64,000 nucleotides of DNA from Candidatus Thalassolituus haligoni (GCF_041222825.1 NZ_CP139482.1:2759001-2823000), one strand, 5' to 3'. Positions 38,781 through 48,089 are shown, counted from the stretch's first letter. Numbers and translations are program-made. Notes: generated by a model not told the origin, from the sequence alone.

Positions 38781-38801
38781 CGCCACCGGCGGACGGTGGC
38801 G
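38781..38801. other. GC-rich hairpin in the nirB-nasA intergenic region
   Basis: CGCCACCG (38781-38788) pairs with CGGTGGCG (38794-38801) around a five-base loop. No T-tract follows on either strand, so it is not an ordinary terminator. It could be a protein-binding palindrome. Confidence 0.45.
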
Positions 38802-39237
38802 GCCAACAAAACGACCACCACTTAAAATACAGAATAATCGCACCACAAAAAAACATAACCTCTTTAAATAGCACTATTAGCGTGCATAAAAACAGAAGTA
38901 GGTAATGACACCCTCCGGCTTCGATGAATAATTAACCAAACTGGCGCTCCCAAATGACATCCATGCACAGGATAGTTGTACCAGCGGAACATCGCCGCCG
39001 ATGCTGCAGTCAATTTCCAGACATACAACCGCTGCCGCTGCCACACCGGTCTGCATGCCTGAGGGCAAGGGTGCTGCCGATGATTCCGTTACAAGACGCG
39101 AACTAACACAGCAACTTCGCAGCGACCGATCAACAACCTGAAAGGTCATACCAGTCTTCTCTTGCTTGCATCCGGGCGCGATTTTCAGAGGCGACTCAGG
39201 CAACCAGCCAACCCTAAATCCCCATCGGTGCAGCTAT

Positions 39238-39254
39238 TTGGCACTTTTCTTGTA
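39238..39254 (+). promoter_or_regulatory. Sigma54-type promoter of nasA
   Basis: TTGGCACTTTTCTTGTA matches the -24 element TTGGCAC exactly. The -12 element is TTGTA instead of TTGCA, with correct 10-base spacing between the GG (39240-39241) and GT (39252-39253). Predicted transcription starts near 39264, leaving a leader of about 150 nt. Confidence 0.62.
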
Positions 39255-39304
39255 TGGTTTTAAGCAGAATTTGTCGATGCCCAGGCTCGGCGATGTGTTT
39301 TACC

Positions 39305-39351
39305 GATACCAACGCGGGTATCATCAGCTGTTTTAGTGTTGTGCAAAACAG
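39305..39351 (+). promoter_or_regulatory. nasA leader hairpins, candidate ANTAR (NasT-type) target
   Basis: Hairpin 1 is GATACC-AACGCG-GGTATC (39305-39322), with a hexaloop having A1 and G4, as in ANTAR substrate RNAs. Hairpin 2 is CTGTTTT (39328-39334) with AAAACAG (39345-39351) and a 10-base loop AGTGTTGTGC, which does not fit the strict hexaloop. TTAGTG of hairpin 2 can also pair with CACTGA of the following terminator, so two folds compete. Confidence 0.55.
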
Positions 39352-39358
39352 AGCATTG

Positions 39359-39395
39359 GCGCTCACTGATTTATATCAGTGGGCGCTTTTTTTTT
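39359..39395 (+). terminator. Leader terminator (attenuator) immediately before nasA
   Basis: GCGC-t-CACTGAT (39359-39370) pairs with ATCAGTG-g-GCGC (39375-39386) around TTAT and is followed by nine T residues. It ends 20 bases before the nasA ATG, with no gene upstream on this strand to terminate. It must therefore interrupt the nasA transcript itself unless relieved. Confidence 0.88.
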
Positions 39396-39414
39396 GCGTT
39401 TTGGAAAGCCCCTT

Positions 39415-42081
39415 ATGAACCAGACAGAGACAAAGAACCGGACCACTCAAACGACCTGCCCATATTGTGGAGTTGGTTGCGGCGTGACCGTCAATCAGGA
39501 TAGCCAAGGGTTAGCGCCAGTGTCTGGCGACCAGCAGCATCCTGCGAACTTCGGCCGTCTCTGTGTCAAGGGTTCCTCTCTCCACGAAACCGTCGATCAC
39601 GTCGACCGTTTGCTCTACCCAACCGTGTTGGGCAAGCACAGTTCGTGGGAGAGCAGTCTCAATCTGGTGGCCGACAAGATGCAGCAAGTCATTCAGGAAT
39701 ATGGGCCGGAAGCCGTCGCGATCTATGCTGCCGGACAGATTCTGACGGAAGATTATTACGTTGCCAACAAACTGATGAAGGGCTTTATCGGCAGTAGCAA
39801 CCTGGATACCAATTCCCGCCTGTGTATGGCATCCGCCGTTGTCGCCCACAAACGGGCCTTTGGTTCAGACACTGTACCCGGCTGCTACGAAGACCTTGAA
39901 GAAGCCGATTTGTTAATTCTGATAGGCAGTAATGCTGCGTGGGCGCATCCGATCCTGTTTCAACGAATGGCGGCGGCAAAACAGGCGCGGCCCGACATGA
40001 AGGTGGTGGTTATTGACCCGCGCCGAACCGCCACCTCCGACCTGGCCGATCTGCAGCTGTCGATTCGTCCTGGCAGTGATGCCTTTTTGTTTAATGCCCT
40101 GCTCTGCTGGCTCGATCACAGCAATGCCCTCGATCACGATTTTATCGCTAACCACTCGGAAGGATTTGAGCAAACACTGCAGGCAGCGCGCGCCAGCACC
40201 CCTCAATCCCTGCACGAGTGTGCCCAGCAACTGGATGTTGACGAAGATGACCTGCAGACATTTTTTCAATGGTTTACTGCGACAGATAAAACCGTCAGCG
40301 TCTTTTCCCAAGGCATTAACCAAAGCAGCACCGGAGTCGACAAAGGCAACGCCATTATCAATGCCCACCTCGCTACCGGACGCATTGGCAAGCCCGGCGC
40401 AACGCCGTTCTCTGTCACCGGACAACCCAATGCGATGGGTGGACGTGAAGTCGGCGGCCTGGCCAATCAGCTGGCGGCTCATATGGACTTCTCCGCCCGT
40501 GAAGTTGATCGGGTTCGTCGTTTCTGGAATGCACCCCGAGTCGTCACTCGTCCGGGACTCAAGGCCATCGACATGTTTGATGCCATCAAACGTGGTGAAA
40601 TCAAATTCCTCTGGATCATCTCCACCAACCCGCTGGTCAGCATGCCCGACGCTGATGATGTCAAAGCGGCACTGGCGAAGTGCGAACTGGTAGTGGTATC
40701 CGACTGTATGGCCAATACCGACACCACTGCAGCCGCCCATGTGTTATTACCAGCGGCCAGCTGGGGAGAAAAAAACGGCACCGTCACCAACTCAGAACGC
40801 TGTATCTCCCGCCAGCGCAGTTTTTTAAGCCCCGCCGGAGAAGCCAAACCGGACTGGTGGATACTGTCTCAGGTCGCCCAGCGCCTGGGCTTTGGCGAAG
40901 CGTTTGACTACCAGCACCCGGCCGATATCTTTGACGAATACAGCCGCATGACCGGATTTGAAAACCAGGGCGAGCGCGACCTGGATATCTCCGGCCTGAG
41001 CGGCCTCAACCACGACCAATACGATGCCATGGCACCGGTACAGTGGCCGGTCAACAGCCAGTACCCACAGGGCCGCCAACGTTTTTTTGATGACCACCGT
41101 TTTTACACCCCGAGCCAAAAAGCCCAGTTTATTGTTATTGAACCGGAGCTGCCTGCTTCACGCAGTCAGGATGGCAGCCTGATCATGAATACCGGCAGGG
41201 TACGGGATCACTGGCATACCATGACTCGTACGGCCAAATCGGCCCGGCTGGCACAACACATTCGTGAGCCTTATGTCGACATTCACCCAGACGATGCTCA
41301 GCGCCTGTTGTTAGCCGATGGCAGTCTTGCCCGCGTGAGTAACGGCCGTGGTGAAATACTGCTGCGTACGCAGATCACCACCAACCAGCGGCCGGGAGAA
41401 ATTTTTGTCCCCATGCACTGGACCAGCCGCTATGCCAGCGCAGCACGCATGGGTGCCTTGATCGACAAGAGTTGTGATCCTTTTTCCGGCCAGCCGGAAC
41501 TGAAATACACCGGAGTTGAAGCAGAACCTTTCCCGACAACTTGGCAAGGCATGATACTCAGCCGCAGCGACCTAGGAGCGATTCCGTGTGACTACTGGGT
41601 TTATGGCCTGAATGATGGCTGTCACGGCTACGAAATCAGTGGCAATCAGCCGCTCGACAGCCTGCAGCAATGGGCGCAACAGATCCTGCCGGATGCCGAA
41701 TGGCTGACACTGCTCGACCCGGATACACACCATATGCGCTTGCTGGCCATTGTTGATCAGCAGTTAGAGCTGGTGCTGTTTGTTCATCAAGACCAGGCCA
41801 TAGGCACTCGTCAGTGGTTAATTGAACAATTTGCCCAGACCAGCCTGACAACCTCAGAACGTAAAGCCCTACTGGCTGGTCGACCACTGGAAGGCGTTGT
41901 CGACCACGGCCGCATGGTCTGCTCTTGTTTTGGTATTGGCGAAAACACCATTCGCGCAGCCGTTCGTAATGGCTGTGACGCTGTCGACACACTGGGTGAG
42001 ACACTCAAGTGTGGCACCAACTGTGGTAGCTGCGTACCGGAGTTAAAAACCATTATCCGCCAAGAAACAGAATTGGCTTAA
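39415..42081 (+). CDS. nasA: Assimilatory nitrate reductase catalytic subunit
   Basis: Cytoplasmic molybdoenzyme reducing nitrate to nitrite for assimilation. I use the ATG at 39415 (888 residues), which has GGAAAG upstream; earlier in-frame codons lie inside the leader terminator. The N-terminus has the [4Fe-4S] motif 'CPYCGVGCGV' near residue 16 and 'GRLCVKGSSLHET'. The bis-MGD domains include 'DYYVANKLMKGFIGSSNLDT', 'GRIGKPGATPFSVTGQPNAM' and 'WISTNPLVSMPDADD'. The C-terminus has a BFD-like [2Fe-2S] domain ('MVCSCFGIGENTIRAAV', 'CGTNCGSC'), as in Klebsiella NasA. No nitrate transporter or NasB-type reductase gene is adjacent. Confidence 0.96.
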   Translation: MNQTETKNRTTQTTCPYCGVGCGVTVNQDSQGLAPVSGDQQHPANFGRLCVKGSSLHETVDHVDRLLYPTVLGKHSSWESSLNLVADKMQQVIQEYGPEAVAIYAAGQILTEDYYVANKLMKGFIGSSNLDTNSRLCMASAVVAHKRAFGSDTVPGCYEDLEEADLLILIGSNAAWAHPILFQRMAAAKQARPDMKVVVIDPRRTATSDLADLQLSIRPGSDAFLFNALLCWLDHSNALDHDFIANHSEGFEQTLQAARASTPQSLHECAQQLDVDEDDLQTFFQWFTATDKTVSVFSQGINQSSTGVDKGNAIINAHLATGRIGKPGATPFSVTGQPNAMGGREVGGLANQLAAHMDFSAREVDRVRRFWNAPRVVTRPGLKAIDMFDAIKRGEIKFLWIISTNPLVSMPDADDVKAALAKCELVVVSDCMANTDTTAAAHVLLPAASWGEKNGTVTNSERCISRQRSFLSPAGEAKPDWWILSQVAQRLGFGEAFDYQHPADIFDEYSRMTGFENQGERDLDISGLSGLNHDQYDAMAPVQWPVNSQYPQGRQRFFDDHRFYTPSQKAQFIVIEPELPASRSQDGSLIMNTGRVRDHWHTMTRTAKSARLAQHIREPYVDIHPDDAQRLLLADGSLARVSNGRGEILLRTQITTNQRPGEIFVPMHWTSRYASAARMGALIDKSCDPFSGQPELKYTGVEAEPFPTTWQGMILSRSDLGAIPCDYWVYGLNDGCHGYEISGNQPLDSLQQWAQQILPDAEWLTLLDPDTHHMRLLAIVDQQLELVLFVHQDQAIGTRQWLIEQFAQTSLTTSERKALLAGRPLEGVVDHGRMVCSCFGIGENTIRAAVRNGCDAVDTLGETLKCGTNCGSCVPELKTIIRQETELA

Positions 42082-42103
42082 AATAGCCAAAAAAGTGTCA
42101 AAA

Positions 42104-42135
42104 GATTGTCTGGAAAGACCTATTTTCGGACAATC
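42104..42135 (+). other. Long hairpin after nasA
   Basis: GATTGTCTGGAAA (42104-42116) pairs with TTTTCGGACAATC (42123-42135), 13 pairs including two G-U, around the loop GACCTA. It begins 23 bases after the nasA stop. No T-tract follows, so it may protect the 3' end or mark a processing site rather than terminate. Confidence 0.45.
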
Positions 42136-42204
42136 GCCATTACTTGAAATATAAAAGTGTTATCTACTTCACACTATGACAAACATCTCTATCAGGATGA
42201 CGTG

Positions 42205-42561
42205 ATGGATATCAAGCTACTCAAGCTCAGTGACACCGTTCTGACGGCGATTCAAATCCTGAAGTTACAGGTCGAGTTACAAGACGGCCACTCAATACGG
42301 GCTAATCGCACGGTAGAAGAACTGATTGAGCTGATCGAAAAAGCACTGGAATCCCGTTCCAGTCAGGTTTATCAAGCCCTGATACGTCTGGTTAGCCTGC
42401 TGACCGACAAACAGATTATATTTTTCGAAACCCTGAGCGTAGACTTCAGTCCACTGCGACACTGGGCAAAGGCACAGCAAGCGCAACAACAAAATCTCCA
42501 GCGTAGCAACCGCAGAAGCCTGTTTTCAACCAGCGCCGTATCTGCCACAACGAAGGTCTGA
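42205..42561 (+). CDS. Small hypothetical protein downstream of nasA
   Basis: Predicted protein of 118 residues from the ATG at 42205 (MDIKLLKLSDTVLTAIQILK), which has AGGA eight bases upstream. An earlier in-frame start at 42157 lacks a good site. I do not recognise the family. The sequence is largely helical, with regularly spaced Leu and Ile ('TVEELIELIEKALESRSSQV', 'ALIRLVSLLTDKQIIFFETL') and a Gln/Arg/Ser-rich tail that looks disordered. It has no signal peptide, membrane helix or cysteine. It follows nasA on the same strand after 123 bp with an intervening hairpin. Confidence 0.6.
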   Translation: MDIKLLKLSDTVLTAIQILKLQVELQDGHSIRANRTVEELIELIEKALESRSSQVYQALIRLVSLLTDKQIIFFETLSVDFSPLRHWAKAQQAQQQNLQRSNRRSLFSTSAVSATTKV

Positions 42562-42712
42562 TGGAGGACAATTCTGTCATAAAAAACGCTGTGCTATAAA
42601 AAGCAAGCGAGACAGAGATAGATAAAAAGCGCGATAGCTAAAGCGGTGAGGTTGGGAGTTATAGATGAGATCGGTGAATCCAGCATGAACATCCCAGCCA
42701 GAACCGATCGCA

Positions 42713-43357
42713 TTACATGTATTTTTTTAACACCAGCAAGCGATTATTGGCAGGCATCGCAATATCCTTGATCAACCGCAGCTTTTCCTTGCGCGCCGCC
42801 AGTACGATTTGCTCAAAATCCTTGATACCCGCTTCCGGGTCAATATCAGCCTTGAGCCAGGCATCCAGCGCTTTGTTACCATCACTGGTAAACTTGCCAC
42901 CATAATTGAACGGCCCATACAGAAACACCAGACCGGCAATGCGTAATACCCGACCAATACCCGACATCATCGAACGGACTTTCGGCCAGCCGACGTAATG
43001 AACCACATTGGCAGAAAACACCGCATCCACCTGTTTGACCGGCCACAAATCCTGCGAGACATCCAACACCAATGGCGGCAGAAAATTATCCCGCCCGGCC
43101 CGCAGACGCCAGGCATTAATTGACGCAATACGGGCAGCCATCTCCGAGGGTTGCCAGGTAATATCCGGCATACGTTCACTGATAAAGGCGGCGTGCTGCC
43201 CGGTGCCGCTACCAATTTCGAGTACCACAGAATGCTTCGGCAATTCCTGGGTCAAGACATCACAGATAGGTTGCTGATTGCGCAAGCAGGCCTCCGAAAC
43301 TGGTAGCTCCGAATCCTGTGCAATTTGAAATTCCGGCAGAATATTCACCCGGTTCAT
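42713..43357 (-). CDS. DUF938 class I SAM-dependent methyltransferase
   Basis: Predicted methyltransferase of 214 residues from the ATG at 43357 (MNRVNILPEFQIAQDSELPV). SAM motif I is 'VLEIGSGTGQHAAFISERMP' near residue 45. The family's characteristic block 'FLYGPFNYGGKFTSDGNKAL' lies near 145. The acceptor substrate is unknown. The gene stands alone, divergent from proS. Confidence 0.87.
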   Translation of the reverse strand: MNRVNILPEFQIAQDSELPVSEACLRNQQPICDVLTQELPKHSVVLEIGSGTGQHAAFISERMPDITWQPSEMAARIASINAWRLRAGRDNFLPPLVLDVSQDLWPVKQVDAVFSANVVHYVGWPKVRSMMSGIGRVLRIAGLVFLYGPFNYGGKFTSDGNKALDAWLKADIDPEAGIKDFEQIVLAARKEKLRLIKDIAMPANNRLLVLKKYM

Positions 43358-43504
43358 AGCGGTTCCTGTTGTCCGACGGGACAATCCTCAGTCTTGCTGG
43401 CGGCAGAGTATGTCACAGCCACAGGTCAGCAGAAATAGTGCCGCTTCGAAATAGCGCTATATTTCTTGCGCGTCATTTTCTCCACAAACTCAGGCTCAGG
43501 CAAA

Positions 43505-43533
43505 TTGCCGCCAGCCCGCCCAGCCAGTAGAAT
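43505..43533 (+). promoter_or_regulatory. Candidate sigma70 promoter of proS
   Basis: TTGCCG (43505-43510), 17 bp spacer, TAGAAT (43528-43533), about 46 bp before the proS start. The match to consensus is moderate. Confidence 0.4.
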
Positions 43534-43578
43534 CAGGGGCGATTTTTTCGATTAATAAACCGGATTTGAACTAGCCCC

Positions 43579-45309
43579 ATGCGCGCAACCGAATTTTTAC
43601 TCGCCACAGAGAAAGAAACCCCTGCCGATGCCGTTGTTGTCAGCCATCAATTGATGCTGCGGTCAGGCATGATTCGCAAACTGGCCGCCGGTTTATACAC
43701 CTGGATGCCGTTGGGGTTACGCACCCTGCGCAAAGTCGAAGCCATTGTGCGCCAGGAAATGAACAAAGCCGGTGCCCAGGAAGTGCTGATGCCCGCCGTG
43801 CAGCCAGCCGAACTGTGGGAAGAAACCGGCCGCTGGTTTCAGTACGGTGGTGAACTGCTGCGCGTCAAAGACCGCCACAATCGCGATTTCTGCATTGGAC
43901 CGACTCACGAAGAAGTCATTACCGACCTGGCTCGCAACCAGCTGAGCAGCTACAAACAGCTACCGGTTACCCTGTACCAGATTCAGACCAAATTCCGTGA
44001 CGAAACCCGCCCACGGTTTGGCGTTATGCGGGCGCGCGAATTTATCATGAAGGATGCCTACTCCTTCCACCTGAATGAAGCCAGCCTGGAACAAACCTAC
44101 CAGAACATGCACGTCGCCTACTCCGCCATCTTCACGCGTCTGGGCCTGGATTTCCGTCCGGTATGGGCCGATACCGGCTCCATTGGTGGTGCCAAATCCC
44201 ACGAATTCCACGTGCTGGCCGAGTCTGGCGAAGACGATATCGCCTTCTCTACCGACAGCGACTACGCCGCCAACGTCGAACTGGCAGAAGCCGTGGCTCC
44301 TACGGGCGAGCGCCCTGCCCCAACGGCAGACATGCAGATCGTCGACACCCCGGCTGCCAAAACCATTGCCGAGCTGGTTGAGCAGCATGGCATTGCCATC
44401 GAAAAAACCATCAAAACCCTGATCGTTCACGGCGAGTCCGACGACAAAGGCAACTACGAACTGGTCGCCCTGATGGTACGTGGCGACCATGAACTGAACG
44501 AGCTAAAAGCTGCAAAAATCGATGGCATTGCCTCTCCATTCGAATTTGCCAGCGAAGCAGAAATACGCCCGATCGTTGGTGCCGGCCCAGGCTCGATCGG
44601 CCCGGTCGGCCTGACACTGCGAATCATTGCCGACCACGCCCTGCGTATCAGTTCAGACTTCGGTGCCGGAGCCAACGAAGACGGCAAACACTACTTCGGC
44701 ATCAACTGGGAGCGCGACCTGCCGCTGCCGGAATTTGCCGATCTGCGTAACGTGGTTGCTGGCGACCCAAGCCCTTGCGGCGCAGGCACACTGGAAATCA
44801 AACGAGGCATAGAAGTCGGCCATATATTCCAGCTCGGCACCAAGTACTCCGAAGCCATGAAAGCCACCGTACTGAATGAAAACGGCAAAGACAGCACACT
44901 GGTCATGGGTTGCTATGGCATTGGTATCAGCCGAGTGGTCGCCGCCGCCATCGAACAGAACAACGATGAAAACGGCATTATCTGGCCCGATGCGATTGCA
45001 CCCTTCCACATTGGTATCGTACCGATGAACTACCACCGTTCAGAAGCCGTACAGCAAGCCACTGAAACACTGTACGCCGAACTGACCGCAGCAGGCTACG
45101 ACGTCTACCTTGATGATCGCGACAAAAAAACCAGCCCCGGAGTAAAGTTCGCCGACATGGAGCTGATGGGCTTTCCACACCGTATCGTGCTGTCAGACCG
45201 AGGTCTGGAAGCGGGAACCGTGGAATACAAGGCGCGCAGCTCTGATGACAAGCAAGACATCGCCCTGGATGAACTGATGACTTTCCTGCAACACAAGGTG
45301 TCATGCTAA
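43579..45309 (+). CDS. proS: Prolyl-tRNA synthetase
   Basis: Bacterial-type class II synthetase of 576 residues (E. coli 572). Motif 1 lies in '[20 protein letters not shown]', motif 2 in '[19 protein letters not shown]' and motif 3 near '[17 protein letters not shown]'. The inserted editing (YbaK-like) domain occupies about residues 225-405. The C-terminal anticodon-binding domain has '[20 protein letters not shown]'. The stop overlaps the next gene by seven bases. Confidence 0.98.
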   Translation: MRATEFLLATEKETPADAVVVSHQLMLRSGMIRKLAAGLYTWMPLGLRTLRKVEAIVRQEMNKAGAQEVLMPAVQPAELWEETGRWFQYGGELLRVKDRHNRDFCIGPTHEEVITDLARNQLSSYKQLPVTLYQIQTKFRDETRPRFGVMRAREFIMKDAYSFHLNEASLEQTYQNMHVAYSAIFTRLGLDFRPVWADTGSIGGAKSHEFHVLAESGEDDIAFSTDSDYAANVELAEAVAPTGERPAPTADMQIVDTPAAKTIAELVEQHGIAIEKTIKTLIVHGESDDKGNYELVALMVRGDHELNELKAAKIDGIASPFEFASEAEIRPIVGAGPGSIGPVGLTLRIIADHALRISSDFGAGANEDGKHYFGINWERDLPLPEFADLRNVVAGDPSPCGAGTLEIKRGIEVGHIFQLGTKYSEAMKATVLNENGKDSTLVMGCYGIGISRVVAAAIEQNNDENGIIWPDAIAPFHIGIVPMNYHRSEAVQQATETLYAELTAAGYDVYLDDRDKKTSPGVKFADMELMGFPHRIVLSDRGLEAGTVEYKARSSDDKQDIALDELMTFLQHKVSC

Positions 45310-45899
45310 ACAGCAAGGCACCTGCCCTGCTGCTGACCGTCATACTGAGTGGCCATTGTGCCCCCGGTATGGCGGAAGCCATGCCCAATCACGATCCGGA
45401 ATTGCGGGTCGCGTTACTTGGTGCCGTTTCCACTGCAGAGTCCTTCCCCGACCGCTTTGATGCCGAAGTCTGGCTGATGGATATGCAATCCCGACTCGAC
45501 GGCATGAAATGGATCAAACTGAAAAACCAGCGCGAGCGGCTGGAATTCCTGCGTTTGGTGCATCACGAAGCCAGCCGCGCCGGTATTTCACCGGAAATGG
45601 TCTTAGCCGTGATCCAGGTTGAAAGCGCCTTTGACCGTTTTGCCGTTTCTCGTGTCGGTGCCCGAGGCTATATGCAGATCATGCCGTTCTGGAAAAACGA
45701 GATCGGCCGCAGCGATGACAACCTGATGCATACGCCGACCAACCTGCGTTATGGCTGCACCATACTGCGTCATTACCTCGACAAGGAAAATGGCAACTGG
45801 ATCCGCGCCCTCGCCCGTTACAACGGCAGTCTCGGCAGGACGGTGTATCCTGAAAAAGTCATGTCCGCCTGGGAGAAATACTGGTTTGTGAACTACTGA
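45303..45899 (+). CDS. Lytic transglycosylase (SLT domain)
   Basis: Predicted exported murein lytic transglycosylase of 198 residues, GH23-type. A signal-like N-terminus ([21 protein letters not shown]) is followed by a helical linker and the SLT core. The catalytic Glu lies in '[20 protein letters not shown]', followed by '[12 protein letters not shown]' and '[20 protein letters not shown]'. The start lies within the last codons of proS (seven-base overlap), so translation is probably coupled. This association is also found in pseudomonads. Confidence 0.9.
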   Translation: MLNSKAPALLLTVILSGHCAPGMAEAMPNHDPELRVALLGAVSTAESFPDRFDAEVWLMDMQSRLDGMKWIKLKNQRERLEFLRLVHHEASRAGISPEMVLAVIQVESAFDRFAVSRVGARGYMQIMPFWKNEIGRSDDNLMHTPTNLRYGCTILRHYLDKENGNWIRALARYNGSLGRTVYPEKVMSAWEKYWFVNY

Positions 45900-46045
45900 A
45901 CATAGGCCATCAATCACAAAAACCAGTCCCATCACCAGCGACACTATCCAGTCACAAGATCCAACCTTGATACGACTCGTGATACAACACCGAATACCAC
46001 CGAATACAGCTACCGAAAACAACCACCGGCACAAGAGGATAACCC

Positions 46046-47311
46046 ATGAGTAAACAACCATTCCTGTGGCCGAGCCTGAACATACAAATACTGATAGGTG
46101 CCATCGCCGGGCTGCTGCTGGGCTACTGGCTCAACGGCATGGACGCAGATTCAGAGATTAAAACCTGGACACTGTACGTCGCCAGCCTGCTCGGCGGATT
46201 GTTTATCGACCTGCTTAAAATGATCCTGATTCCACTGATTTTTACCTCCATCGTCGTCGGCATTGCCAATCTGCAGTCACACCAACAGGGAAGCCGTGTC
46301 TGGCGCTATACCCTCGGTTTTTTTGTATTGTCGATGGTGTTCGCCATGGTGCTGGCCCTGGTCGTCACCGACTGGATAAAACCCGGCAGTGGTATGCAGC
46401 TAACCATGTTCGCCGACAGCATGCAGAACGTTGAAGCAAAACAATTAAGCGCCAGCGAGTTTCTTGCCCAGTTCCTGCACAGTCTGTTTATGAACCCGAT
46501 TGCTGCCCTGGCAGACGGCAAAATTCTGCCCGTTGTGGTGTTCGCCGTGTTATTGGGTATTGCGCTGGTCAAATCCGGTGAACAGAAAATGAAGGTGTTG
46601 ATCGTACTGCAAGAATTACTGGCACTGCTGATGCGCATGATCGAATGGATCATGTTACTCGCACCACTAGGGGTATTTGCCCTGCTCACCAAACTGATGG
46701 CTACACAGGATTTACGTCTGCTCGCCACCATGGGCGAATTTATAACCCTGGTGTTCGCCATTACCCTGATCCACGGTGCCGTCATTTTACCGGGCCTGCT
46801 ATGGATCTTTACCCGCAAGTCACCACTGTGGTTGTGGCGAGGGGCCAGACCAGCACTAATCACTGCCTTTGCCACCAGCTCCAGCGCCGCCACCCTACCC
46901 GTCAGCCTGCGCTGCAGTGAAGAACAACTGGGCGTCAGCAAAGACGTCGCCGGTTTTGTACTCCCCATTGGTGCTACCATGAACATGGATGGCACCGCCC
47001 TCTACGAAGCCTCGGCGGCACTGTTTATCGCCTATCTCGCCGGTATTGACCTGACTGTTGGCCAGCAAATCATCGTCATGCTCACCGCCATGATTGCCTC
47101 CATGGGCGCACCAGGAATCCCCAGTGCTGGCATGGTCACCATGGTCATGGTGCTACAGTCGGTTGGACTGCCAGCCGAAGCCATCGCCATCTTGCTACCC
47201 ATCGACCGCATACTCGATACCATCCGTACTGCCGTCAATGTCGAAGGTGATATTGTCGCCAGCATCGTGGTAGACCAGGCATTGGGAAATACCAACACCA
47301 ACAGACAATAA
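46046..47311 (+). CDS. Dicarboxylate/amino acid:cation symporter (DAACS family)
   Basis: Secondary transporter of 421 residues in the GltP/DctA family, importing dicarboxylates or acidic amino acids with Na+ or H+. AGAGG precedes the ATG. About eight helices and two re-entrant loops are expected. Family signatures are 'FATSSSAATLPVSLRC', 'GFVLPIGATMNMDGTALYEA' and 'MGAPGIPSAGMVTMVMVL', with 'PIDRILDTIRTAVNVEGD' near the end. The exact substrate (glutamate, aspartate or C4-dicarboxylate) is not decidable by eye. Confidence 0.93.
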   Translation: MSKQPFLWPSLNIQILIGAIAGLLLGYWLNGMDADSEIKTWTLYVASLLGGLFIDLLKMILIPLIFTSIVVGIANLQSHQQGSRVWRYTLGFFVLSMVFAMVLALVVTDWIKPGSGMQLTMFADSMQNVEAKQLSASEFLAQFLHSLFMNPIAALADGKILPVVVFAVLLGIALVKSGEQKMKVLIVLQELLALLMRMIEWIMLLAPLGVFALLTKLMATQDLRLLATMGEFITLVFAITLIHGAVILPGLLWIFTRKSPLWLWRGARPALITAFATSSSAATLPVSLRCSEEQLGVSKDVAGFVLPIGATMNMDGTALYEASAALFIAYLAGIDLTVGQQIIVMLTAMIASMGAPGIPSAGMVTMVMVLQSVGLPAEAIAILLPIDRILDTIRTAVNVEGDIVASIVVDQALGNTNTNRQ

Positions 47312-47505
47312 CCTGCCATGACCGGGCACACAGGTAATCCCGCCCGATCGAACATCTCAAGATTGAACGCCCCCAGATTGGATGCTATCTGGTAGGAGGT
47401 TTTGGGGCCGAATGATGATTTTCTGGTAGTTCCCGGTGAGTTTCAAAGTCCTGAGTTCAACCAGGGGGCTCTCAGCAGATCCGATTGACCAATTGAGAAC
47501 GCCCC

Positions 47506-47898
47506 CTAACAGACGGAACGGAGTTTTAGGTGTTGAGTAAAAGGTATAAAATCCTTATCCACATAGAGCAACGGGATTTGGTTCTCAATACAAAAAGTAG
47601 CGATAATTACATCGGCGGTTTTTCTAACCGTAACGCCTTTTCTCCAAAGCTTACGGTAATTCTCCGCAGCCAAAAGAGCCAGATCAGGAGTCAGCATGTT
47701 GTATAAATCAAGATTTAAAAGATATTTTTTCGCCGTATTGTAATCCTTGTCGGAACGAAATCCCTGCAAAAGTTCAACCATTATCAGGTCACCAATAGCA
47801 ACTCCCTGGTAGCCTAGAACTCCGTCAAGAATCTCAACTTCGCGGTTACTTTTCCCATTAAAAAAATCTATCCAAACGCTGGTATCAACCAGTATCAC
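47506..47898 (-). CDS. vapC: VapC-type PIN-domain toxin
   Basis: PIN-domain ribonuclease toxin of 130 residues. Conserved acidic residues are in 'MILVDTSVWIDFF' (Asp5), 'GDLIMVELLQGF' (Glu), 'KTADVIIATFC' (Asp) and 'LLYVDKDF' (Asp). VapC toxins cut tRNA or rRNA and are held inactive by VapB. It overlaps vapB by four bases. The base composition is more AT-rich than the neighbours (for instance 47700-47770), which suggests horizontal acquisition. Confidence 0.92.
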   Translation of the reverse strand: MILVDTSVWIDFFNGKSNREVEILDGVLGYQGVAIGDLIMVELLQGFRSDKDYNTAKKYLLNLDLYNMLTPDLALLAAENYRKLWRKGVTVRKTADVIIATFCIENQIPLLYVDKDFIPFTQHLKLRSVC

Positions 47899-48089
47899 TT
47901 ACCCGTTCTCATTTCATCGAGATCACCAGACCACTCAAGGCTGCCTCTCAGCTTGCGGATGTCCGCTTGTTTTTTTAATCTGATCAACGCCTTAAGCCCC
48001 TCTTCTACAGCCTCTTTCTTGGTTTGGAAGCCGGTGATACTAAGGGCATCAGCCATCAATTTGTCGTCTATTACTATATTGGTTCTCAT
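47895..48089 (-). CDS. vapB: VapB-type antitoxin
   Basis: Antitoxin of 64 residues from the ATG at 48089. The sequence 'MRTNIVIDDKLMADALSITG' followed by 'TKKEAVEEGLKALIRLKKQ' is the ribbon-helix-helix VapB type (DUF2191), with a C-terminal toxin-binding tail ('LRGSLEWSGDLDEMRTGK'). Upstream in-frame codons would add 37 residues without a ribosome site. The pair usually represses its own promoter. Confidence 0.88.
   Translation of the reverse strand: MRTNIVIDDKLMADALSITGFQTKKEAVEEGLKALIRLKKQADIRKLRGSLEWSGDLDEMRTGK

Larger units (their letters stand above)
38507..39414. other. Divergent nirB-nasA regulatory region, 908 bp
   Basis: The region holds sigma54-type promoters for both sides, the nirB leader hairpin, two palindromes and the nasA leader with its terminator. 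The middle (about 38800-39230) shows no further element that I can support, and no open frame with a ribosome site. The length fits enhancer-dependent promoters with distant activator sites. Confidence 0.6.

Noticed and set aside
38640..39237. NtrC-binding sites in the nirB-nasA region
   Set aside because: Isolated GGTGCA and GCACC half-sites occur but no paired site with correct spacing.
39379..39414. Upstream GTG start for nasA
   Set aside because: It lies inside the terminator stem and lacks a ribosome site; the ATG at 39415 has GGAAAG at normal spacing.
39913..40740. A 275-codon open frame antisense to nasA
   Set aside because: Shadow of nasA; no ribosome site and no domain.
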